Shown here piece by piece: positions 7,201 to 11,893 of a DNA stretch of 11,893 nt. This DNA comes from Treponema sp. (lineage in GTDB: Bacteria > Spirochaetota > Spirochaetia > Treponematales > Breznakiellaceae). The stretch spans positions 1 to 11,893 of the forward strand of contig JAIRZS010000184.1 of the NCBI GenBank assembly GCA_031267115.1, in the 5' to 3' direction. A model generated the notes under the pieces. That model was not told where the DNA came from and made no database searches. It saw only the letters and a list, made by a program, of their open reading frames with translations. How positions within the stretch are numbered: the stretch's first letter is position 1; each line of letters opens with the position of its first letter. Both the position numbers and the translations under genes were made by a program.

Positions 7201-7268
7201 GCTTCTTCTCCTTCGTGGTATTACCGTGGCACGCGGTATAGCGAGGGTTTAAAGGCCCTCTCCCACTT

Positions 7269-7826
7269 TTATAATTTTTCTACCTGTAAAAAATCGACTT
7301 CTACCGGCGCGTTCCTGCCGAAAATACCGACCATCACTTTCAATCTGCTTCTCTCCTGGTTTACTTCCTCGATAGTACCGACAAAAGTGTCGAACGGGCC
7401 TTCGATGATCTTAACCTGCTCGCCCGGGGAAAAGGTCTGGCGGGCGCGGACAGGCCGTTCGCCCTTCATTTCGCCGGATTTCTGGAGTATGCCCCGCGCC
7501 TCGTCGCCGGTAAGGGACTGGGGCTTTTTGTCGGCGGAAGAGCCGACAAAGCCGGTTACCCCCGGAATTTTTTTAATCAGGGAGCAGGGGGTTTTCCAGT
7601 CCGTATCCGGGAGGTCCATTTCCAGCAGCACATACCCCGGGAGGAATTTCTTGGTAAGGGTACGTTTTTTGCCGTCCCGGACTTCGACGACCTCTTCCTG
7701 GGGAACTTTTATGTCGCGAACGACTTCCTTATCCAGATCCCCCTTTTCGAGCATCATGCGGATAGTTTTTTCTATTTTATTTTCGTACCCCGAATAGGTA
7801 TGGAGTACGTACCAACCCGTAGCCAT
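7269..7826 (-). CDS. nusG: Transcription termination/antitermination protein NusG
   Basis: 185-residue elongation factor that binds the RNA polymerase clamp (beta and beta-prime subunits) and couples it to Rho or the ribosome. The NGN domain starts with WYVLHTYSGYENKIEKTI (5-22), and FLPGYVLLEM (about 62-71) and PGVTGFVG (about 88-95) are its conserved polymerase-contacting parts. The KOW domain is FSPGEQVKIIEGPF...FVGTIEEV near 130-155. The start at 7826 is chosen because homology begins at MATGWYVLHT and AGGGA lies just upstream; a frame-extended start at 7880 would run into secE. Only 13 nt separate it from the secE stop. Confidence 0.98.
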   Translation of the reverse strand: MATGWYVLHTYSGYENKIEKTIRMMLEKGDLDKEVVRDIKVPQEEVVEVRDGKKRTLTKKFLPGYVLLEMDLPDTDWKTPCSLIKKIPGVTGFVGSSADKKPQSLTGDEARGILQKSGEMKGERPVRARQTFSPGEQVKIIEGPFDTFVGTIEEVNQERSRLKVMVGIFGRNAPVEVDFLQVEKL

Positions 7827-7839
7827 AGCTGTCCCTATA

Positions 7840-8022
7840 TCACCGGAATATCGCCTGCACCCCAAGGAGCAGGATGACATCCACCAGGCCTAAAACAGCG
7901 GCTATCAGGACGGTGGATACAATGACGACTTTCACCGAACTGACCACATCGTCCCGGCCGGGCCAGATTACCTTGCGGAGTTCCGCGTAGGATTCCTTCA
8001 TAAATTGAACTAATTTGCCCAT
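7840..8022 (-). CDS. secE: Preprotein translocase subunit SecE
   Basis: 60-residue single-spanning SecE, an essential clamp around SecY in the inner-membrane translocon. An amphipathic N-terminal helix contains the conserved ESYAELRKVIWPGRDDV (10-26), followed by one hydrophobic segment (about 30-58, rich in V, I and L), the short form usual outside the enterobacteria. The ATG at 8022 is preceded by AGAGGAT. The 147-bp repeat copy A ends only 16 nt before this start, so the repeat directly abuts the ribosome-binding site and its folding could influence secE translation; that link is inference. Confidence 0.96.
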   Translation of the reverse strand: MGKLVQFMKESYAELRKVIWPGRDDVVSSVKVVIVSTVLIAAVLGLVDVILLLGVQAIFR

Positions 8023-8038
8023 GTCATCCTCTTTTAAC

Positions 8039-8185
8039 CGCCTCAGGCGCAGCAGGGCTCGCCCTCCGCCCCTCGGCTTCCTGCCTCGGGCCTCCGGGCC
8101 GGGGTTCGGCCCTGCCGGGGCCGTCCCTGGCCCCTTTTCCTCCCGCCTAGTCGGCGGGCCGAACCCTTCGAAGCCTACTCACCGC
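8039..8185. repeat. 147-bp structured repeat, copy A
   Basis: 96% identical (6 mismatches, no gaps) to copy B at 8243-8389, in the same orientation, 204 bp apart. The middle stem, GGGTTCGGCCC (8102-8112) with GGGCCGAACCC (8156-8166), is perfect and encloses a GGGGCC/GGCCCC hairpin with loop GTCCCT. The outer stem is damaged: the left arm reads AGCAGGGCTCG (8051-8061) where copy B has AGTAGGCTTCG, while the right arm CGAAGCCTACT (8169-8179) is intact. Three of the six differences fall in that arm. No ribosome-binding site or conserved protein supports the GC-rich open frames crossing it. Confidence 0.9.
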
Positions 8186-8242
8186 TCTCTATACAATTCT
8201 AAGGACAGGCAAAACTTTTTGCCGCTTTTTGTTCCTTATCAT

Positions 8243-8389
8243 CGCCTCAGGCGCAGTAGGCTTCGCCCTCCGCCCCTCGGCTTCCTGCCTCGGGTCTCCG
8301 GGCCGGGGTTCGGCCCTGCCGGGGCCGTCCCTGGCCCCTTTTCCTCCCGCCTGGTCGGCGGGCCGAACCCTTCGAAGCCTACTTACCGC
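8243..8389. repeat. 147-bp structured repeat, copy B, with tRNA-Trp end mimic
   Basis: Nested inverted repeats: outer stem AGTAGGCTTCG (8255-8265) with CGAAGCCTACT (8373-8383), 11 bp; middle stem GGGTTCGGCCC (8306-8316) with GGGCCGAACCC (8360-8370), 11 bp; inner hairpins GGGGCC (8321-8326)/GGCCCC (8333-8338) with loop GTCCCT, and CCCGCC (8346-8351)/GGCGGG (8357-8362), the last competing with the middle stem by 3 nt. Positions 8246-8265 are identical to 8446-8465, which is the tRNA-Trp 3' end plus two flanking bases. The other end (8371-8383) holds TTCGAAGCCTACT on the plus strand, the tRNA T-loop to acceptor sequence in opposite orientation. Confidence 0.9.
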
Positions 8390-8404
8390 CCGCATTCATT
8401 TAAA

Positions 8405-8425
8405 CGGGTACTATAATTCTACCCG
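8405..8425 (-). terminator. Weak hairpin downstream of tRNA-Trp
   Basis: CGGGTA (8405-8410) with TACCCG (8420-8425), 9-nt loop, extendable by two G-U pairs in the transcript. On the transcribed strand it is followed by TTTAAATG, a poor T tract. It lies 22 nt past the tRNA-Trp 3' end, so it may be a partial terminator or simply a tRNA 3'-trailer hairpin for processing. The secE operon must be transcribed through it unless another promoter lies in the repeats. Confidence 0.35.
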
Positions 8426-8447
8426 CCTTCACTCCTTTATTTCGACT

Positions 8448-8520
<73 letters not shown>

Positions 8521-8526
8521 ATAAAA

Positions 8527-8700
8527 CTACTTAACCTTTGTTTCCTTGTGCAAAGTATGTTTGCGGTCGAACGGGCAGTATTTTTTCAGTTCCAGCTTTT
8601 CCTGGGTATTCCGCCTGTTTTTCTTGGTGGTGTAGTTCTTTCGTTTGCACTCGGTACATTGCAGGGCGATAAGCTCAATCGCCGTCTTTTTGCTTGCCAT
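8527..8700 (-). CDS. rpmG: 50S ribosomal protein L33
   Basis: 57-residue protein of the large subunit near the E site. The translation begins MASKKTAIELIALQCTECKR and ends LELKKYCPFDRKHTLHKETK + VK. The first zinc-ribbon pair, C15-x2-C18, is present, but the second pair is only half kept: C42 followed by P-F-D45 where zinc-binding L33 has a second Cys. This is an intermediate between the zinc-binding form and the cysteine-free form. The ATG at 8700 has AAGGGG about 8 nt upstream. It sits between tRNA-Thr and tRNA-Trp, a placement common upstream of secE-nusG. Confidence 0.95.
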   Translation of the reverse strand: MASKKTAIELIALQCTECKRKNYTTKKNRRNTQEKLELKKYCPFDRKHTLHKETKVK

Positions 8701-8724
8701 ATTTCAACCCCTTGACTCCTTTTC

Positions 8725-8764
8725 AAAAAAACGTAAAGAAATCCCGTTTTAACCGCTTCTTTAC
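8725..8764 (-). terminator. Terminator-like hairpin between tRNA-Thr and rpmG
   Basis: A perfect 8-bp inverted repeat, GTAAAGAA (8733-8740) with TTCTTTAC (8757-8764) and a 16-nt loop, is followed one base later on the transcribed strand by seven T (8731-8725). The geometry is that of an intrinsic terminator, but the stem is A/T-rich and the loop long, so partial attenuation is more likely. It begins 8 nt after the tRNA-Thr 3' end and stops about 25 nt before the rpmG start. Confidence 0.55.
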
Positions 8765-8771
8765 ACCGTAC

Positions 8772-8844
8772 AGCCCTCGATCAGAATCGAACTGATGACC
8801 TTATCCTTACCATGGATATGCTCTGCCAACTGAGCTACAAGGGC
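8772..8844 (-). tRNA. tRNA-Thr (anticodon GGT)
   Basis: A complete 73-nt cloverleaf. Acceptor GCCCTTG (8844-8838) pairs with CGAGGGC (8779-8773) with one G-U; the D-arm contains AGCTCAGTTGGCAGAGC; anticodon stem TATCC/GGATA encloses ATGGTAA with anticodon GGT (decoding ACC and ACU); the T-arm contains CAGTTCGATTCTG; the discriminator is T, as expected for tRNA-Thr. CCA is not encoded. It is the first gene of the unit, about 20 nt after the predicted transcription start. Confidence 0.97.
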
Positions 8845-8871
8845 ATTACACCGCATTTTAGACGTTTTGTA

Positions 8872-8900
8872 AACATAGCAGGAATGGGCAAATTGGTCAA
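8872..8900 (-). promoter_or_regulatory. Sigma70-type promoter of the tRNA-Thr to rpoB unit
   Basis: On the minus strand, TTGACC (8900-8895) and TATGTT (8877-8872) are separated by exactly 17 nt. Transcription would start near 8865, leaving a leader of about 20 nt before the tRNA-Thr 5' end at 8844. No comparable promoter was found closer to rpmG, secE or the ribosomal protein genes, so this is likely the main promoter for the cluster, assuming readthrough of the hairpins downstream. Confidence 0.7.
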
Positions 8901-8948
8901 TAGGAATTCCGGAGATTGCAGTACTTTAACATTACAAAGATTTTTTTT

Positions 8949-8995
8949 AAAAATTTGGGCGCATTTCCGGCGCTTCGCGCCGGAAACCGGGCTTT
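8949..8995. repeat. Dispersed hairpin repeat, copy 2 (before tRNA-Thr)
   Basis: Matches 740-786 with one mismatch and in the same orientation. The perfect 10-bp stem is TTTCCGGCGC (8964-8973) and GCGCCGGAAA (8977-8986) with triloop TTC. It lies about 50 nt upstream of the -35 box, and its counterpart lies after rpoB, so the two direct copies bracket the whole operon. On the minus strand the hairpin is followed after about 10 nt by five T, so it might block readthrough into the operon promoter. Confidence 0.85.
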
Positions 8996-9175
8996 CCGCT
9001 TGTATCTTTTGCCGCCTCCGGCGTCAAAAGGATACCGCTTCAATCCCTTGCGCGTGCCAAAATCCGGCGTCCCTGCCGGATTTTGGCATCGGAGTTTGCC
9101 TGTGGCAAACTCCATCTATCCGCCTGCGGCGGATAGCAATGGAAACAGCGGCGTCCATGCCGCGTACCGTAGTGA
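8996..9175. repeat. Long form of the modular hairpin array
   Basis: Five further hairpins follow the repeat at 8949-8995. At 9002-9035: 14 bp with one mismatch and one bulge, triloop TCC. At 9055-9088: 14 bp perfect, hexaloop GTCCCT (arm TGCCAAAATCCGGC). At 9091-9113: GGAGTTTGCC with GGCAAACTCC, loop TGT. At 9116-9136: CTATCCGCC with GGCGGATAG, loop TGC. At 9148-9163: GCGGC with GCCGC, loop GTCCAT. The last four lie between border segments 9041-9055 and 9167-9175, which are adjacent in the short copy at 846-870. The open frames crossing the array lack any support. Confidence 0.8.
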
Positions 9176-9199
9176 AGAATTTTATCGCTGTTTACCACA

Positions 9200-9323
9200 A
9201 AGTCGAAAAAGTAAAAGAAGTAAAGAATGAAGACCTCTTTAACTTCTTTCCCGTTTTGGCTTTGAACGCAAGCCGGGGTCAGACCCCTCCCCTTCATTCA
9301 AAACTTATTCGACTCTTCGACTT
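9200..9323. repeat. Imperfect inverted repeat around a GGGGTCAGACCCC palindrome
   Basis: The left arm (9200-9232) and right arm (9292-9323) are inverted copies. The outer 8 bp (AAGTCGAA with TTCGACTT, 9316-9323) and inner 8 bp (GAATGAAG with CTTCATTC, 9292-9299) are perfect, with several mismatches between. The loop contains a perfect 6-bp palindrome, GGGGTC-A-GACCCC (9275-9287). The arms are A/T-rich, unlike the neighbouring arrays. It could be a decayed small mobile element or a terminator region for the gene at 9369; no T run suited to termination was seen. Confidence 0.55.
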
Positions 9324-9368
9324 CACAGTAAAATTTCCAAAGTATGTTTTTTCAGTATAACCAATCCG

Positions 9369-11000
9369 CTAAGGCAGCCAGGCGTCCCCGGCAAGGGCGG
9401 CGGCGGCGCGGGCAAGGTCCAGGGGATCGGCGAAGCGCCGGGAAGCGGGCTTCCCGGCGGAGGCGATCAGAAGGGCGGCGGCGGCGCAGGCGCAGGCAAA
9501 AACACCGGCAGGCGCGGCGGACCCGCCGCGAAGGGATTGCGCCCTTACGCGCGCGGCTATACCGGCGCAAAGCCCGGCGAGGAGGTCCCCCGAACCGCCG
9601 GCCCCCAGCGCGGGGGCCATGCCGTCAACCACCGCGAGGCAAGGCATTGAATCCTCCGGCCCGGCGATGATAAGCACCGCAGCCTTGAACAGAATCACCG
9701 CGTTGGCTTTCCCGGCGGCGTCTTTCAGGATGGAAAGCGGATCGGCGGCCAGCTCTTCCTTGCTTACGCCCGCGAAATTCGCCAGCTCGCCGGGGTGGGG
9801 GGTAAGGATAGTATTGCCGCAAAAAACCCTCCCCTTTGCCAGGGCAATGGCGTCGGCGTCAAGGACGAGCGGCGTCCCCTCCCCTTCCCGCCTAATCGCC
9901 GCCTCCAGCGCGGCTTTCCGGCCGGCGTCCCTGCCCCAGCCCGGGCCGAGCAGCAGCGCGTCGGGCCTGAAGCGGCCGGAATCATCGGCGGCGCTTCCCT
10001 CCTCGAAAACCATGACCCCGCCCGCGGATGCGGCCAGTACCGGGTAAAGGGAGGAATCCACCGCGAGCCGGACAAGCCCGGCCCCGGCCGCCTGGGCGCC
10101 TTTCGCGGCGATCCGGGCCGCGCCGGCACTGCCCGCGGAACCGGCCCGTATCTCCGCCACGCCCCGGTCGTACTTGCAGGCGTCCGGGGGGACGGGAGGA
10201 ATGCGGGCGCGGGCGCTTTCCCAGCCAACAAGTTCCGCCCCGCCGTATTTTTCGACAAGGGCGGCGGGGAAAATACCGCCCACAGGCAGAACGGCCCCGG
10301 CAAAACAACGGGCCGCGGGCTTGTAGAGGGCAAGCTTTACCGGCTCTATTGCCAAAACCGCGTCCGCCTTAACAACGGGCCAGGGCGGCCTAAAGGCGTC
10401 GCCAACGCCCGAAGGAACGTCAACCGAAACAACAAGCGGCCTTTCCTCCGTCTCGTCTTCTTCGCCGCCCATAGCGGCCCCTTCCCGCGCCCGGTTAAGC
10501 GCCGCCGCCATGGCAAGCGGGATATCCCGCAGCGGCCCGGAAAGCCCCGTGCCCGCAATACCGTCAACAACAATACGCGAAGACTTTAGCAGCGCTTCCC
10601 CGCCCCCGTCCCAGGGCCGGACCGTTATCCCCATAGCTTCCAGGGCGCGGGCCGCCCCGGCGCGGGGGGAAATTTCACCGGGCCCGGGAAGGCGGCTGAG
10701 CAGGGCCGCGGCGTTCCGGGGAAGAAGCCCGTGTTCCAGGACAAGGGCGCGGAGCAGCACCAGCGCGTCGGCGCCGTTATTGCCCGGCCCGGCCAGGGCC
10801 GTAACGCGGAGCCGCGCCAGGGACAGGCCGGACCATTCGGCAAGGCGGCGGGCGCAGTTCCTTCCGGCGGCTTCCACCAGGGCGAAAGGGGAAAGCCCCC
10901 AGCCAAGGGAGGCTTCTTCGTCCACCGCCCGGGCCGCTTCCGCGCCTGCCAGAAAGACCCGGCCCGGGGCGGGGCGATCCGGCGTCCCGCGCCCCTTCAC
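9369..11000 (-). CDS. nnrE-nnrD: Bifunctional NAD(P)H-hydrate epimerase / ADP-dependent NAD(P)H-hydrate dehydratase
   Basis: A 543-residue fused repair enzyme that returns damaged, hydrated NADH and NADPH to use. The N-terminal epimerase (YjeF_N-like) carries GPGNNGADAL (71-80), DGIAGTGLSGPLR (146-158) and VSVDVPSG (191-198). The C-terminal ribokinase-like dehydratase carries GPGWGRD (352-358), VLDADA (379-384), TPHPGE (400-405) and GAGGSGD (466-472), whose Asp is the expected catalytic base. Variations: the epimerase loop is usually GNNGGDG, here GNNGADA, and the kinase-fold K-G before a beta strand is K-A here. The GTG start at 11000 overlaps the upstream stop as GTGA with GGAG 8 nt before it; ATG at 11039 (556 residues) is the alternative. 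Very alanine- and GC-rich compared with the ribosomal genes. Confidence 0.88.
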   Translation of the reverse strand: MKGRGTPDRPAPGRVFLAGAEAARAVDEEASLGWGLSPFALVEAAGRNCARRLAEWSGLSLARLRVTALAGPGNNGADALVLLRALVLEHGLLPRNAAALLSRLPGPGEISPRAGAARALEAMGITVRPWDGGGEALLKSSRIVVDGIAGTGLSGPLRDIPLAMAAALNRAREGAAMGGEEDETEERPLVVSVDVPSGVGDAFRPPWPVVKADAVLAIEPVKLALYKPAARCFAGAVLPVGGIFPAALVEKYGGAELVGWESARARIPPVPPDACKYDRGVAEIRAGSAGSAGAARIAAKGAQAAGAGLVRLAVDSSLYPVLAASAGGVMVFEEGSAADDSGRFRPDALLLGPGWGRDAGRKAALEAAIRREGEGTPLVLDADAIALAKGRVFCGNTILTPHPGELANFAGVSKEELAADPLSILKDAAGKANAVILFKAAVLIIAGPEDSMPCLAVVDGMAPALGAGGSGDLLAGLCAGIAARVRAQSLRGGSAAPAGVFACACAAAALLIASAGKPASRRFADPLDLARAAAALAGDAWLP

Positions 11001-11893
11001 TGCAATAACTCCGACGCGATACGATCCGTGCGCCACCATACCAGCTTCGCCTCCCAGTCGGTAGCCAGCAGCCCCGAAAGAATCCCGTCTTCCGAAACAT
11101 TAAAGGCGTTGAACTCTAATTCCTCATTGTCAACCTGGATAAAGCCCCGGCGCTGGACCATGCCCCCGCCCTGCCCCGCCACTTTCCCCAAAACAAGGAG
11201 GGAATAGCCCCCTTCCTGCGGGACATACAGGAACACCCTGCCGCCGCCGATCACCGCCAGCATCGAATAGAAAAGCTTTTCCGCCTGCCTTCTGTTCCGG
11301 CCCGAATCCGCCTCGAAAAAAGGGACTTCGAGAGTATCAACATAGGCGCCGGTTTCCACATCCATGACCCAGATAACAGAACTGTCCGGCTCGGCGCCAG
11401 AACGGGTACCGGTAGATTCATCATAGGTGGGGCGGTAATAATCCACCTTTATAAAAAGCTGCCTTTTGTCCGGGGCGGCCATAACCGTGTCCACCTGGGG
11501 CTGGACCTCGGGCCTGTCCTGCGGCACGGGGATAGCGTCGCTGCGGACAGGGATCAGGTAAAGCATCGTCCCGCCGGGATCGAACCAGTAAATATTCCAC
11601 CCCGCGCTGTGGCGGCAGACCACCGCAAGTTCATCCCGGACAGAGGCGTAAAGCCCGTTTATGCGGGGAAAAGGAGTGCCGCCGATTCCCTCCTGGCCCA
11701 GATATTCCACAAAGCGCCCCGCCTCGTCAAAGTGGAGCACAAGGCTGTCCAAAAGGGACCGGTTCTCCGCGTCGTAGCTGTGCCTTTCGTAGGGGAAGCG
11801 GTCCTCGGCGTAGATATGCTTGCGCGAGTCCACCGCGATAGCGCCGGGCTCCCTTAGGGGGTAGGCGTAGGCCCAGCGGGTAACAATCCCGCC
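10997..11893 (-). CDS. Unrecognised beta-rich protein, 5' end outside the window
   Basis: The frame is open to the window edge, so the 298 residues here are the C-terminal part of a longer protein; a GTG at 11833 is inside the frame and need not be the start. The sequence is rich in aromatic and beta-branched residues with recurring short strand-like units (AIAVDSRKHIYAEDRFP, LVLHFDEAGRFVEYLGQ, ELAVVCRHSAGWNIYWFDPG, VIWVMDVETGAYVDTLEVP). The DEAGRFVEYLG-type unit resembles NHL or six-bladed beta-propeller repeats. It could be a spirochaetal lipoprotein, but the N-terminus needed to see a signal peptide is missing. It overlaps the nnr gene by 4 nt and is probably cotranscribed with it. Function unknown. 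Confidence 0.7.
   Translation of the reverse strand, partial: GGIVTRWAYAYPLREPGAIAVDSRKHIYAEDRFPYERHSYDAENRSLLDSLVLHFDEAGRFVEYLGQEGIGGTPFPRINGLYASVRDELAVVCRHSAGWNIYWFDPGGTMLYLIPVRSDAIPVPQDRPEVQPQVDTVMAAPDKRQLFIKVDYYRPTYDESTGTRSGAEPDSSVIWVMDVETGAYVDTLEVPFFEADSGRNRRQAEKLFYSMLAVIGGGRVFLYVPQEGGYSLLVLGKVAGQGGGMVQRRGFIQVDNEELEFNAFNVSEDGILSGLLATDWEAKLVWWRTDRIASELLQ

Noticed and set aside
7201..7268. L1 autoregulatory site before rplK
   Set aside because: I could not find the expected L1-binding stem and internal loop in the 68-nt spacer.
8812..9360. A 182-codon plus-strand frame covering the hairpin array
   Set aside because: It runs through part of tRNA-Thr, the promoter and the inverted repeats; no domain is seen and the palindromes explain the open frame.
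9344..9670. Arginine-rich plus-strand frame of 108 codons
   Set aside because: It is antisense to the GC-rich end of the nnr gene and is low complexity.

Overview
The window comes from a spirochaete of the Treponema lineage, probably a GC-rich relative of the termite-gut or environmental treponemes. Three things point there: the order tRNA - rpmG - tRNA-Trp - secE - nusG - rplK - rplA - rplJ - rplL - rpoB, RpoB sequence that reads like treponemal RpoB, and Asn in place of Ser at the rifampicin-site position (E. coli 531), which is typical of spirochaetes. The species cannot be named from the sequence alone. Every intact gene lies on the minus strand, so transcription runs from high to low coordinates.

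Layout in the direction of transcription. (1) 11893-9369: the end of an unrecognised beta-rich protein cut by the window edge, overlapping by 4 nt a fused NAD(P)H-hydrate epimerase/dehydratase (nnrE-nnrD). (2) 9368-8901: a non-coding block full of inverted repeats. (3) 8900-1036: one long information-processing unit. A consensus-like sigma70 promoter (TTGACC, 17 nt, TATGTT) is followed by tRNA-Thr(GGT), a terminator-like hairpin, rpmG, tRNA-Trp(CCA), two copies of a 147-bp folded repeat, then secE, nusG, rplK, rplA, rplJ, rplL and rpoB. (4) 1035-580: a scar region with a truncated IS5-type transposase end and a second copy of the hairpin repeat seen upstream of the operon. (5) 579-22: a small flavodoxin-fold protein with four clustered cysteines.

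The operon makes the large-subunit stalk and L1 proteins (L11, L1, L10, L7/L12), L33, two tRNAs, the SecE translocon subunit, the NusG elongation factor and the RNA polymerase beta subunit. The spacers before rplJ, rplL and rpoB are long (146, 182 and 228 nt) and each holds hairpins, which suggests mRNA processing or attenuation between genes. rpoC, normally the next gene after rpoB, is absent; a transposase remnant ends 3 nt from the rpoB stop.

The most unusual content is non-coding. Between tRNA-Trp and secE lie two 96%-identical 147-bp units. One end of the better-preserved unit copies the last 20 nt of the tRNA-Trp gene region, and the other end carries the complement of the tRNA T-arm/acceptor strand. 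Outside the operon, a modular hairpin array with conserved borders and variable inner stems occurs in a short form after rpoB and a long form before tRNA-Thr. These are the best candidates for something undescribed.
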